From Roseivirga echinicomitans (lineage in GTDB: Bacteria; Bacteroidota; Bacteroidia; Cytophagales; Cyclobacteriaceae): DNA of 64,000 bases. Numbering within the stretch: the stretch's first letter is position 1; each line of letters begins with the position of its first letter. The position numbers were made by a program, and so were the translations under genes. A model generated the notes under the pieces. It searched no databases, was not told the origin of the DNA, and saw only the letters and a program-made list of their open reading frames with translations. Shown in pieces: positions 1-9,199 of the stretch. The stretch is taken from assembly GCF_001592935.1 (NCBI RefSeq), contig NZ_LRDB01000050.1, positions 434,001-498,000 on the forward strand. The letters are read 5' to 3'.

Positions 1-325
1 GTGCACAAACTGGGTTGATTGTTACACCCGCAAAAAACAATAGGGAAAAGCAGAGTTTTAATATACGTGATTGTTGGCAAGCCAAAAGGCAAATAATGTT
101 TTATAAGAGGGTTGATTCAAAAAATAAGTTTAATGAAATCAAATATCACCTCAGATTTTCAAGAATAATTAATGCATCAGACAATGAAAATGCATCAACT
201 AAGTGGACCATTATTAAATACGCACAATAAGGCGCACTTTTTAATTATAGTGTAATTTACTATAAAAAGTGAACTTATCCGATCAATTGCTACTTAAATC
301 AAGTAACTCGATTACCACCCCCAGT
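1..325. other. Left edge, no supported gene
   Basis: A 71-codon open frame (15-230, plus strand, TTG start) is the only candidate. It has no recognisable motif, no -7 box and no ribosome site, so I do not call it. The stretch is AT-rich. The one structure seen is an inverted repeat at 235-271, listed separately. It may also hold the 3' trailer of a gene to the left of the window. Confidence 0.4.
235..271 (-). terminator. Possible terminator hairpin of the T9SS protein gene
   Basis: CACTTTT (235-241) pairs with AAAAGTG (265-271), and TATAGT (246-251) pairs with ACTATA (259-264), with a four-base bulge and a seven-base loop. It lies 55 bases beyond the stop of the minus-strand surface protein gene. 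No clear T-run follows, so it is only terminator-like. Confidence 0.3.
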
Positions 326-3300
326 CTATTTTATAATAATTTTGAATGACTTTTTGAAGCTTGAACCTGTTACAGTTAAAACGTAATAGCCTGTCTGAAC
401 ATCTTGAGGAATTTCAAATGATGCTTGATTTGAGAGTTGAAAGTTATATTCAAGAACACGATTCCCACTTATTGAGAATACCTGAATCACTGCAGTTTCA
501 TCTGTGAACTCACCTTCTGGTCTTATATTTATGGTTTGGCCTGCTAATACCGAATTGGGATATACGGTAAAATTTGGTACTCTTGCTGTTCCCGTTTTAT
601 AAGAAACGCTTTTCATTTCAGAATAATCAAAGCTTCCATTAAAATCCGTTTGTTTCAAACGATAATAACTTCTACCCGAAATGGGAGTATTATCTACCGC
701 TACATAATTATTAGTTTCCTCACTAGTCCCCTTCCCTGGTATATATAAAATAGGTTCAAATTCAGCCCCATTGCTTGAACGTTCAATGGTGAAAAAATCA
801 TTATCTATTTCTGAAGCAGTAGACCATTTTAAGAGAACAGTTGATTTGTATACATCAGCCGTGAAGGATAGCAGCACAATCGGCAATCGAGTCTGCTCAT
901 CGTCCATGGCATACATATCTCCAAAGCCATCTCCGCTATCCATTGAAACAGTGTTCGTGCTTGGGTTTACGGTGCCTGCATTTTTCCAATCTAGCACTGG
1001 CCCCATTGTCCCTTCTTTTGTTCTACGCAAGGCTGCAACCATATTTGATTCTGTTCCCGTTACATCATCATCTATATATTTATAAGTGGCGCTGAACTCT
1101 GGACCTGTAATACCACTTCCACTCACCGTCCAGTACCTACTGATATAAGCAGTGGCCACAGTATCCGCATCATCTCCGCCAGAGGCCTTATTGGGGGCGT
1201 TCATTTGAGGATGTACTGCATCAGTTACGCTAAAATCTATATACGCCCCCCCACTTACTGAACCTCCACTCAAAGTGAAACTGGTAATGGGTGAATAATT
1301 GTTAACATCCCCGATAGGAAGAAATATTGCCCCACCTGTGCCTGAGTAGTATTTTCTAACCACTCCAGAACTGTTTCGCCTTATGTAATCGGTAGCGCTT
1401 CCTCCTGTAATACTAGCACTTGAACCAAGTTCCAAATTATAGTTATTGAGTAGTGGATCTCCGGCAATAATATTCAAGGTACCATTCACCCTTATATTAC
1501 TCGCCAATTGTAATCGCTGATAATCCCCTGTGCCTGTAAAATTGACTGTAACATTGTAATAACCATTGGTTGTAGCTTTCCATCTTTGACTTGAAGAGGC
1601 GGCTCCGTACACTACGGTATTTCCAGTAGCCGAAGCCGTGAAATTTGAAATAGTGAAATTTGAGCCTCCGCTGTTATCGCCTTGATACCTTAGCGTACCT
1701 GTGGCACCATTAATAAATGTGCCCGTTCCGTTTAATGTTCCACCTACCGTTAAGTCCGTATTATTGGTATAGCTAGCGGGACTATTGATCAAGATATCTC
1801 GAATGGATAGAGCTTCAGAGCCACCTATGGTGCCTGAAGACTTTGTGAGCGAATAAATACTGCTTCCATAACTAGGGTTGGTAAATGATCCATTGTTGGT
1901 TATATCGCCTGAAACAGTAAAATTATTAGGTTGAGTAACTGCCCATGAACCACCAGAGTTTACCAGAATAGAATTAAAGTTTTTAGCACTTCCTGATGAG
2001 TTAAAAGTTATGGTACCATTTACTGTTGTGGCTCCTGTTACAGTGGTTGGAATATTTCCAAGAACAAGTTCTTTGCCAGCAGCCACCGAAATCGATCCAG
2101 CAGAAAAAGTCCCTGCACTAAAATTGGTAGTGCCGTTTACCAAAGAAAACAGACCACCAACCGACAATGTTGCCGAAGCATTATTTACAATTAAATTACT
2201 GGTTCCATTTAAGGTAAAACCACCTGTGGTTGTTATGGCGCCACTACCGAAGGTAATGGCAGCGTTATTCATGGTAAAAGAACCTGCATCTAAGGTAGAT
2301 GAAGCTCCATTAAACAAAAATTCAGTACCAGTAATATTCACATTGCCAGTAACATTGACATCCCCATTATTATGGTCATACTGACCTCCTGTACCCAGAA
2401 AATCTCCACCAATATTCACCACTGCCGAGCCATTATCTGGGGTAAACTCGCCTCCTTCTAAAACCAAATTATTCCCTATAGTGAGCGTAACTGCGTTTAC
2501 TTGGAGTATACCAGACTTCACCGTCAAATTGTTTGATACAGTTAAGCTACTGCCAAAACTTAAGGAACCACTCGATTTATTAAGAACTAGGTTATAATAA
2601 TTACCAGAAAAAGCAGTTGGATTGCCGTAACCTGTATAAGTAATTGTATTCCCAGTAGCCGAAGCATTAAATGTACTTACCGTAAAAGGACCACTATTCT
2701 GAAGTTCCAATTGTCCTCCAGCTCCATTAGTAAAACTTCCTGTGCCTGACATTGATGACAGAACCTGAAGGTTTCCGTTGTTAGTATAACTTGCTGGAGA
2801 ATTTAGAATCAAGCTATTAAAGCTAAGAACGCTACTCCCACCAAAGGTTCCAGATGTACTAGTAAAATCAAAGGTTGTCCCATATGAAGTGCCCGTAAAC
2901 GTACCATTATTGATCAAATCCCCATTAAAGGTGTATGCATCTGCTCCAGAACAAGTCATTGAACCACCCACATTGATAGTGACATTACCAAAATTTCGAG
3001 GTTTGGCACTATAACCAGAAATCGCCAAAGTTCCATTAATAGTAGAAGCTCCTTGGATTTCAAATTTAATAGCCCCAACGGAAAGGGTGTTGCCACTGCC
3101 AACATTTAACGTACCCTCCACTATAAATTCATGTGAATTACTATACCCTGTGATTGACGAACTAGCTGTCACAGTTACATTTCCACCCAGTGTAAGGGCC
3201 CTATTACTATTAAAGGCGATGGTTCCTCCATTAAAGGTCAGGTTATTTCCATCTTCATTATTCGAAATAGTAACTGTATGACCGGACTGAATAGTCACAT

Positions 3301-3466
3301 TATCATTGGAGTCTGGTACTCCATTTGGGTCAGAACCACTGACCAAATCCCATGTAGATTTAGACTTCCAGTCTCCAGAACCTTTAGAAACAAAGGTTCC
3401 CTGAGCAGCCAGATAAAATGGAGCTAAGAAAAGAAGGATGAAAGTAATAAGCCTCATTAAAGACAA
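326..3466 (-). CDS. T9SS-secreted surface protein with beta-strand repeats
   Basis: Large secreted or surface-attached protein of 1046 residues. The N-terminus is a signal peptide (hydrophobic run about residues 5-20, cleavage near AAQG). The body, to about residue 740, is rich in Gly, Ser, Thr and Asn and made of repeated short strands of the adhesin/beta-helix type. A stretch near residues 158-293 recurs at about 496-638, sharing the phrase NSPASYTNN. The last 80 residues (from about FTVYPNSV) look like a type A C-terminal sorting domain of the Por/type IX system, ending in a basic, beta-rich tail. Export by SecYEG and then T9SS is inferred from that domain. The ligand or role (adhesion, polymer binding) cannot be read from sequence. 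It is monocistronic, with no T9SS machinery genes nearby. Confidence 0.85.
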   Translation of the reverse strand: MSLMRLITFILLFLAPFYLAAQGTFVSKGSGDWKSKSTWDLVSGSDPNGVPDSNDNVTIQSGHTVTISNNEDGNNLTFNGGTIAFNSNRALTLGGNVTVTASSSITGYSNSHEFIVEGTLNVGSGNTLSVGAIKFEIQGASTINGTLAISGYSAKPRNFGNVTINVGGSMTCSGADAYTFNGDLINNGTFTGTSYGTTFDFTSTSGTFGGSSVLSFNSLILNSPASYTNNGNLQVLSSMSGTGSFTNGAGGQLELQNSGPFTVSTFNASATGNTITYTGYGNPTAFSGNYYNLVLNKSSGSLSFGSSLTVSNNLTVKSGILQVNAVTLTIGNNLVLEGGEFTPDNGSAVVNIGGDFLGTGGQYDHNNGDVNVTGNVNITGTEFLFNGASSTLDAGSFTMNNAAITFGSGAITTTGGFTLNGTSNLIVNNASATLSVGGLFSLVNGTTNFSAGTFSAGSISVAAGKELVLGNIPTTVTGATTVNGTITFNSSGSAKNFNSILVNSGGSWAVTQPNNFTVSGDITNNGSFTNPSYGSSIYSLTKSSGTIGGSEALSIRDILINSPASYTNNTDLTVGGTLNGTGTFINGATGTLRYQGDNSGGSNFTISNFTASATGNTVVYGAASSSQRWKATTNGYYNVTVNFTGTGDYQRLQLASNIRVNGTLNIIAGDPLLNNYNLELGSSASITGGSATDYIRRNSSGVVRKYYSGTGGAIFLPIGDVNNYSPITSFTLSGGSVSGGAYIDFSVTDAVHPQMNAPNKASGGDDADTVATAYISRYWTVSGSGITGPEFSATYKYIDDDVTGTESNMVAALRRTKEGTMGPVLDWKNAGTVNPSTNTVSMDSGDGFGDMYAMDDEQTRLPIVLLSFTADVYKSTVLLKWSTASEIDNDFFTIERSSNGAEFEPILYIPGKGTSEETNNYVAVDNTPISGRSYYRLKQTDFNGSFDYSEMKSVSYKTGTARVPNFTVYPNSVLAGQTINIRPEGEFTDETAVIQVFSISGNRVLEYNFQLSNQASFEIPQDVQTGYYVLTVTGSSFKKSFKIIIK

Positions 3467-3862
3467 ATAATAAATAGTTAACGCTTAATCTCTTATATAC
3501 GAAAACACCTTGGAGTCGGATTAATTATCAAGGATATTTTCTTGTCTGAAACGTTCTTTTCCTTAAGCGCAGCAAAGGTATTACTCTTATATTGATTTAC
3601 ACCCTACCCAGTTAACTAATTTAATAATATTCTATTTTTCAATATATTAATATATTAAGAAAAAACCCAATCTTCAATAGACCTAAAATTCAATCGCTTA
3701 ATCAAAAAAGACAGTAGCTATAAATAAAATACTATACCTCCCCTCTAAAACACTGTCATATTTCACTCTCCAAAACCATTGTAAAATTTTTTACGGAATT
3801 AGAAAAGCTTCTATTTTGAGTTGGTTAATATTGCAGTGTTCGAACAGATAAAAAGAATTCAG
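3467..3862. other. AT-rich divergent intergenic region
   Basis: Nearly 400 bases between the divergent surface-protein and M3 peptidase genes. It is strongly AT-rich with several poly-A and poly-T tracts. I see no ORF, tRNA-like fold or long inverted repeat. TATTTTG at 3813-3819 resembles a -7 box with one base less spacing, but it is not a perfect match. The region must hold both divergent promoters. Confidence 0.4.
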
Positions 3863-5896
3863 ATGAATCCACTTATTGAAAAAAACAGCAGTCCTTTTCA
3901 AACTCCTTATTTTTCACAAATCAAAAATGAGCATTATCAGCCCGCTATTGTGGCGTTGATTAATCAAGCAAAGCTTGAAATTGATGCCATAAACAACCTG
4001 AGTGAAGCCCCTAGTTTTAAGAATACAATAGAAGCCTTAGAATTTTCGGGAAAGCAACTAGACAGGACCACTTCTATCTTCTTCAATTTGAACTCTGCCG
4101 AAACTAGTGATGAGATGCAGGCGATTGCAAGAGATATATCCCCGCTTTTAACTGAGTTCTCTAACGACATTCTTTTAAACGAAACTCTCTTCAAAAAAGT
4201 AAAATCTGTTTATGATGCTGCGGATAGATCCAAGCTCACTCCTGAACAGATCACTTTACTTGATAAAACTTACAAAGGCTTTGTACGAAATGGAGCACTT
4301 TTAAACGATGAACAAAAACAAAAACTCCGCAATATTGATGTAGAGCTTTCTAAACTATCTCTTCAGTTCGGAGAACACGTGTTGGCTGAAACCAACAAAT
4401 ACGCTTTAGTGATAGAAAATGAAGCTGACTTGAAAGGTTTGCCTGACTATGCTATTGAACAAGCGGCTCAAGACGCAATTGACAAAGGGCACGAAGGTAA
4501 ATGGGTGATTACCTTAGATTACCCAAGCTATATTCCTTTTATGACGTATGCCGCCAACAGAGCATTGAGAAAAAAGCTAAGCATAGACTTCTCTTCCAAA
4601 GCCTTCAAAGGAGATGAGTTAGACAACCAAGAAACGGTTAAGGAAATTGTTAAATTAAGGAATGACCGTGCAAAACTTTTAGGTTATAAAACCCATGCCG
4701 ACTTCGTATTGGAAGAGCGCATGGCGGAGTCGCCCAAAAAAGTGCTTGATTTCTTAGATGAAATTCAGAAACACGGAATTGATGCGGCTAAAAATGACGT
4801 AAAAGAGGTAGAGGAATTCGCCAAAAAACTAGACGGCATTGACAAATTAGAACGTTGGGACTTCGGTTACTATTCTGAGAAACTGAAAATGGAGAAATAC
4901 AGCATTGACGATGAAATGCTCAAACCCTATTTCAAGCTTGAAAATGTAGTGGATGGTGTTTTCCAAACTGCGCAAAAACTCTTCGGCCTTACATTTAAGA
5001 AGAATGACGAAATAGAAGTATACCATCCTGATGTAACAGCCTACGAAGTGAAAAACGAAAAAGGCGAACATATGGCAGTTTTCTATGCCGATTTCTTCCC
5101 TCGTCCTGGCAAACGCGCAGGCGCTTGGATGACCCTTTTCGCTGGCCAATACAAAGATGAAAAAGGCGATCACCGCCCCTTAATTTCTAATGTATGCAAT
5201 TTCACCAAACCCGGAAAAAGTAAACCTTCGCTTCTTACGTTTGACGAAGTCACTACGCTTTTCCATGAATTCGGTCATGCACTACATGGAATACTCTCCA
5301 ATGTACAGTACGAAAGTCTTTCAGGCCCAAGCGTCTATTGGGATTTTGTGGAGCTTCCATCTCAGATTTTAGAAAACTGGTGTTACGAAAAGGAATGCTT
5401 AGATCTTTTCGCAAAGCATTACGAAACAGGAGAAACCATTCCAGAGTCACTGGTGGAGAAAATAAAGGAAAGTGCCAACTTCCTAGAAGGTTATCAAACC
5501 CTACGTCAGTTAGGTTTGGGTAAGCTCGATATGGCTTGGCACGGACAAGACAACTCTAACATTACCAGTGTTTCTGATTTTGAGCGTAGTGTTCTCAAGA
5601 ATACTGAAGTGCTCTCTCCTATTGAAGGAACGAATATGAGTTGCTCGTTCAGTCATATTTTCCAAGGCGGTTACTCAGCGGGTTACTACAGTTACAAATG
5701 GGCCGAAGTGTTAGACGCAGACGCCTTTGAGTATTTCAAAGAGAACGGCATTTTCAATAAAGAAGTAGCCAACAAGTTCAAAGACAACATCCTATCTAAA
5801 GGAGGTTCGGAACACCCTATGACTTTGTACAAAAGGTTTAGAGGACAAGAACCTGATGTAAAAGCACTTTTAAGAAGAGCAGGTTTACTGAATTGA
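3863..5896 (+). CDS. M3 family metallopeptidase (oligopeptidase / dipeptidyl carboxypeptidase type)
   Basis: Zinc oligopeptidase of the thimet/Dcp family, which cleaves short peptides in the cytoplasm or periplasm. The zinc motif HEFGH lies at residues 468-472 inside LFHEFGHALHG, and a downstream Glu in the following helix would be the third ligand. At 677 residues it matches the full length of the family, with the helical N-terminal half and the conserved C-terminal catalytic lobe. The ATG at 3863 gives MNPLIEKNSSPF, the usual short N-terminus. An upstream in-frame TTG at 3821 would add 14 residues and is less likely. No signal peptide is visible, so a cytoplasmic role in peptide turnover is inferred. 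The gene stands alone and is followed by a strong hairpin. Confidence 0.9.
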   Translation: MNPLIEKNSSPFQTPYFSQIKNEHYQPAIVALINQAKLEIDAINNLSEAPSFKNTIEALEFSGKQLDRTTSIFFNLNSAETSDEMQAIARDISPLLTEFSNDILLNETLFKKVKSVYDAADRSKLTPEQITLLDKTYKGFVRNGALLNDEQKQKLRNIDVELSKLSLQFGEHVLAETNKYALVIENEADLKGLPDYAIEQAAQDAIDKGHEGKWVITLDYPSYIPFMTYAANRALRKKLSIDFSSKAFKGDELDNQETVKEIVKLRNDRAKLLGYKTHADFVLEERMAESPKKVLDFLDEIQKHGIDAAKNDVKEVEEFAKKLDGIDKLERWDFGYYSEKLKMEKYSIDDEMLKPYFKLENVVDGVFQTAQKLFGLTFKKNDEIEVYHPDVTAYEVKNEKGEHMAVFYADFFPRPGKRAGAWMTLFAGQYKDEKGDHRPLISNVCNFTKPGKSKPSLLTFDEVTTLFHEFGHALHGILSNVQYESLSGPSVYWDFVELPSQILENWCYEKECLDLFAKHYETGETIPESLVEKIKESANFLEGYQTLRQLGLGKLDMAWHGQDNSNITSVSDFERSVLKNTEVLSPIEGTNMSCSFSHIFQGGYSAGYYSYKWAEVLDADAFEYFKENGIFNKEVANKFKDNILSKGGSEHPMTLYKRFRGQEPDVKALLRRAGLLN

Positions 5897-5903
5897 ACCA
5901 TCT

Positions 5904-5933
5904 ATAGGGCGCTTGACTTATCAGGCGCCCTAT
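5904..5933 (+). terminator. Hairpin after the M3 peptidase gene
   Basis: ATAGGGCGC (5904-5912) pairs perfectly with GCGCCCTAT (5925-5933), and TGA/TCA can extend the stem. It starts 7 bases after the stop codon. The T-run is missing, so it may act as a 3' stabiliser as well as a terminator. Confidence 0.6.
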
Positions 5934-6111
5934 CAAATACTAACTAGGTAAGCGTTGATTAATGCTATATCATGTGTTATTTTCGCTTCAAATCAATGCT
6001 CAAAATCATGATTAAACAAATGAGTTAATTCAGAAGATTATCGAGAAGATATAACCCAAATTTACTGGAGCAATGTACCTTTACTCAATCTATTCATACA
6101 ACCGACCCCAT

Positions 6112-6119
6112 TAATTTTG
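6112..6119 (+). promoter_or_regulatory. -7 box TAATTTTG of the MFS gene
   Basis: Perfect match to the Bacteroidota -7 consensus TAnnTTTG. It overlaps the upstream TTG start candidate at 6117, which would put transcription start near 6123 and favour the GTG at 6141. No clear -33 TTG was found at the usual spacing. Confidence 0.5.
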
Positions 6120-6140
6120 ACTTTACAAGTTCCAAAACGG

Positions 6141-7304
6141 GTGCTTCCCACCATTGTATTTGCCCAATTTGCAGGCACATCGCTTTGGTTTGCAGGTAAT
6201 GCGATCCTAAAAGAACTCCAACTGGAATGGCAATTGCCCGCGGATGCTTTAGCCACAGTCACTTCATCTGTGCAGCTAGGGTTTATCTTGGGCACCTTTA
6301 TTTTCGCTTTGCTCTCAATTGCAGACCGCTTTAGGCCCTCGCTCGTTTTTCTAGCATGCGCCCTTTTGGGAAGTGCGCTCAATGTTTCCTTAATCTTCTT
6401 ACCCCCTAGCTACTTTTTTTTGCTTTCGGCTCGTTTCTTTACTGGAATTTTCATTGCAGGGATTTACCCTGTAGGGATGAAAATCGCCTCTGATTGGTTT
6501 GAAGGTAAACTGGGCAAAGCACTTGGCTATTTGGTGGGCGCCTTGGTATTGGGTTCTGCATTTCCGCATTTATTAAATTATACGGGCAGCAGCCTTTCTT
6601 GGAAATTCGTTTTGATCGGCACTTCCATTTTAGCAGTTCTTGGTGGTTTAGCAATGGTCTTCTTTGTGGGGGAAGGCCCTCACCGCAGAAGGGGCGCTAA
6701 ATTCAACCCCGCTAAGATTTTCGAAGTATTTAAAGTACATGAATTTAGATCTGCTGCCTTTGGCTATTTTGGTCATATGTGGGAATTATACACCTTTTGG
6801 GCTTTTCTGCCTGTAGTACTGGTGTATTACAACGAAACGCACAGCACAAGCCTCCACCCTAGTTTATACACCTTTATCATTATGGCTGTGGGCGCCATCA
6901 GCTGCGTTCTAGGCGGTTTTATTTCCGTGAAAAAAGGAAGTGCTAAAGTAGCCTTCACGTTCCTATTGATTTCTGGAATACTCTGCTTGATTTCGCCACT
7001 CTTTTTCAATTTGAGTGAACCAATTTTCGTTACCGTTCTCTTAGTTTGGGGCTTTGCTGTTATTGGAGATTCTGCTCAATTCTCATCGCTCACAGTCCAA
7101 ACCGCACCGAAAGAATCTGTCGGTACTGCAATTACCATTGTAGTGAGTATTGGTTTTCTACTGACCATTCCAAGCATTCAACTTTTAGGCTATTTGGCCA
7201 CAGTCATCGATACCAAATGGTTGTTGTTCACTTTGTTTATTGGGCCTCTCTTTGGCTTAATCCATACGTGGAAGTTGGTAAAGAAAAATATGTCAAAGGC
7301 TTAA
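6141..7304 (+). CDS. Major facilitator superfamily transporter
   Basis: Twelve-helix inner-membrane transporter of about 390 residues, the usual MFS length. Hydrophobic segments alternate with short loops. A basic cytoplasmic loop (EGPHRRRGAK) divides two six-helix halves. The N-terminal phrase AQFAGTSLWFAGNA is reminiscent of a nitrate/nitrite or general MFS subfamily common in Bacteroidota, but the substrate cannot be assigned. Two starts are possible. TTG at 6117 adds eight residues but lies inside a perfect -7 box, so I prefer GTG at 6141. The SRPBCC gene follows after about 40 bases and may be co-transcribed. Confidence 0.8.
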   Translation: MLPTIVFAQFAGTSLWFAGNAILKELQLEWQLPADALATVTSSVQLGFILGTFIFALLSIADRFRPSLVFLACALLGSALNVSLIFLPPSYFFLLSARFFTGIFIAGIYPVGMKIASDWFEGKLGKALGYLVGALVLGSAFPHLLNYTGSSLSWKFVLIGTSILAVLGGLAMVFFVGEGPHRRRGAKFNPAKIFEVFKVHEFRSAAFGYFGHMWELYTFWAFLPVVLVYYNETHSTSLHPSLYTFIIMAVGAISCVLGGFISVKKGSAKVAFTFLLISGILCLISPLFFNLSEPIFVTVLLVWGFAVIGDSAQFSSLTVQTAPKESVGTAITIVVSIGFLLTIPSIQLLGYLATVIDTKWLLFTLFIGPLFGLIHTWKLVKKNMSKA

Positions 7305-7347
7305 AACACTTCGCTACCCAAAACAGTTGATACCCAAATCTTAATTA

Positions 7348-7833
7348 ATGGTATCGCTGAAAAGTCATTCTGGAATTTACACACTCAAAACCGAACAAGA
7401 ACTGCCTATCGATCTAAAAACTGCATGGGATTTCTTTTCTTCCCCCAATAACTTAGAGAAAATAACACCAAAGCACATGGGGTTTGAAATCACCTCAGGA
7501 CAAGCAAAAAGCATGTACCCAGGCCAAATCATTACCTATAAGGTCTCCCCATTTCCGGGTATAAAATCTAATTGGGTAACGGAAATCACACATGTAAATC
7601 ACCTCAATTCATTTGTAGATGAGCAGCGCTTTGGCCCTTATGCCATGTGGCACCATGAGCACATTTTCGAGACCTCTCTCAATGGAGTAAGAATGATCGA
7701 TAAAGTATCGTACAAACTCCCTTTTGGTATATTAGGAAGAATGGTTCACCCCTTTTTAGTGAAAGGAAAGCTCATGAAAATCTTCACGCACCGTTATAAA
7801 ATCTTGGAGAAAATGTTTCCTGCCAAACAGTAG
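7348..7833 (+). CDS. SRPBCC family (START-like) protein
   Basis: Protein of 161 residues that looks like a single SRPBCC/polyketide-cyclase fold. It has the typical opening of a beta-strand and then a helix (TAWDFFSSPNNLEKITP), a middle of alternating strands (ITYKVSPFPGIKSNWVTEI), the phrase FGPYAMWHHEHIFE and a long C-terminal helix. This family binds hydrophobic ligands in a deep pocket. Members with this N-terminus are often annotated as cell-division-inhibitor-like or CoxG-like, but no activity can be assigned here. The ATG at 7348 is a clean start. The stop is only three bases from the stop of the convergent cyclophilin gene, so the two transcripts probably overlap. Confidence 0.8.
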   Translation: MVSLKSHSGIYTLKTEQELPIDLKTAWDFFSSPNNLEKITPKHMGFEITSGQAKSMYPGQIITYKVSPFPGIKSNWVTEITHVNHLNSFVDEQRFGPYAMWHHEHIFETSLNGVRMIDKVSYKLPFGILGRMVHPFLVKGKLMKIFTHRYKILEKMFPAKQ

Positions 7834-7836
7834 AAA

Positions 7837-8424
7837 TTACTTGCCTTTGACTGGCATGGTATATCCCTCTGCTTCAATTTGAGCGGCTGTCATTTGTACA
7901 ACGCTAACATCCAACTTGATAGGAACCAAAGGTGCATTGGTAGAATCCTTTTCTACCTTAACAATTTGATCAACTACATCCATTCCTTTAAACACTTGGC
8001 CGTAAATGGTATAATCTCCATCTAAGCGAGGTAAACCCTTCTCATTCTGAACGATATAGAACTGACAGGTAGCCGAAATTTTACCCGGATTACCATCTCT
8101 TCCCGCTCCAAAAGCACCATAAACATGTTTGGCAATTGGATCAAATTCAGGTTCTAAAAGGTGGGTTGAATAAGCAAAACCTTCGGGCGTATCTGGGCAA
8201 CCGCCTTGTGCTACAAAATTTTCAATGACACGGTTGAAAGTATAGTCGTTCCAATACCCCTCTTCGGCCAGTTCAATAAAAGCTTCTTTGTGGTTTGGGG
8301 TTTCATCATAAAGCCAAATCAGAATATCGCCTTTATCGGTTTTAATTTGCCCTACTGGGTAAGTTGTTTCTGGGGTACAGCTCATAACTATAGCTATGAG
8401 CAAAAAGCAAAAAAGATTTTTCAT
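7837..8424 (-). CDS. Cyclophilin-type peptidyl-prolyl isomerase, lipoprotein
   Basis: Peptidyl-prolyl cis-trans isomerase of the cyclophilin family. The chosen start MKNLFCFLLIAIVMSC makes a lipoprotein signal with the lipobox Cys at residue 16, so it should sit in the periplasm on a membrane. A longer frame from 8469 would run into the upstream gene and is rejected. Cyclophilin hallmarks are the opening strand (GQIKTDKGDILIWLYDETP), FNRVIENFVAQGG, and GAGRDGNPGKISATCQFYIV in the active-site region, followed by YTIYGQVFKGMDVVDQI. The length of 195 residues is normal. The stop of the FG-GAP-like gene lies only seven bases upstream, so the two form a small operon. The likely role is folding of exported proteins. 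Confidence 0.9.
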   Translation of the reverse strand: MKNLFCFLLIAIVMSCTPETTYPVGQIKTDKGDILIWLYDETPNHKEAFIELAEEGYWNDYTFNRVIENFVAQGGCPDTPEGFAYSTHLLEPEFDPIAKHVYGAFGAGRDGNPGKISATCQFYIVQNEKGLPRLDGDYTIYGQVFKGMDVVDQIVKVEKDSTNAPLVPIKLDVSVVQMTAAQIEAEGYTMPVKGK

Positions 8425-8431
8425 ATTTATA

Positions 8432-8971
8432 TTAACTTCCAGTATGTATCCATTCGTATTTTCCAGCATTCCAAACTATCAAGTTAGACGCACCCTCGCT
8501 TTGAGCTACTGAAATTGCAATATTACTCAACTTAATTTCTTCAGAACTATCAATATCTCCGTTTTCCGTGAAAGTCGTTTTGTAAGCCCATTTCCCTCGG
8601 TACAGCTTCCAAACTTTCATCCATTTATAATCATCTCCCCCACTCCCAAAGTTGCTACCAGCACCTAAAAGATGTGTATCTAAAGTCTTACCATGAATGA
8701 TTAAAATTCCTATTTTATCTGTTTCTTTATCTATAACACGTAATGCTAAATCAAGATAGCCATCACCATTAAAATCAGCTTCTAAGAAGAATGGATTTAA
8801 TCCGCTATCGACAAAAAATGATTTTTCAATTTTCACTTCTTCAAGTGCTAAATCAAAATCCTCAGGTAAATTTTCCCACAATTCGGGTTTTGTGAACACA
8901 ATGCTTTGAGCATTAGAGTACGACACACTAATAGTCAATAGGAAAACAAAACACAATATACCCTTTCTCAT
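8432..8971 (-). CDS. Secreted protein with a calcium-binding-like FG-GAP/VCBS motif
   Basis: Protein of 179 residues with a clear signal peptide (MRKGILCFVFLLTISVSYSNAQ). The mature part contains FFLEADFNGDGYLDLAL, a DxNxDGxxD loop of the type found in VCBS/FG-GAP and dockerin-like calcium sites. Strands such as KIGILIIHGKT and YRGKWAYKTTF follow. I do not recognise the whole family. Similar small proteins that compare stored integer-like values occur widely in Bacteroidota, with no known role. It is the first gene of a two-gene unit with the cyclophilin lipoprotein, which might help fold it (inference). Confidence 0.7.
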   Translation of the reverse strand: MRKGILCFVFLLTISVSYSNAQSIVFTKPELWENLPEDFDLALEEVKIEKSFFVDSGLNPFFLEADFNGDGYLDLALRVIDKETDKIGILIIHGKTLDTHLLGAGSNFGSGGDDYKWMKVWKLYRGKWAYKTTFTENGDIDSSEEIKLSNIAISVAQSEGASNLIVWNAGKYEWIHTGS

Positions 8972-9199
8972 AAGTGCTTACATTTAACTTCGAATCTATG
9001 AAAAAAAATTCTGTATATCTTGTGTTTAGACCACTAACCTTCCGTGTGATTCTAACAAAATAGTTTTCATATTGTATGGGTTAACTAGTAATCTTTTAGA
9101 CCTCGTCATAGTACATTTGGAGAGTCAATTTATGAATATGTTAAGAGAAATTCGTAGGTTGTAAAGGCCAAATTTCAACCATAATTAGACTTCTGAACC

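Noticed and set aside
15-230. Open frame of 71 codons at the left edge
   Set aside because: TTG start, no promoter box, no recognisable motif and odd composition; not enough to call a gene.
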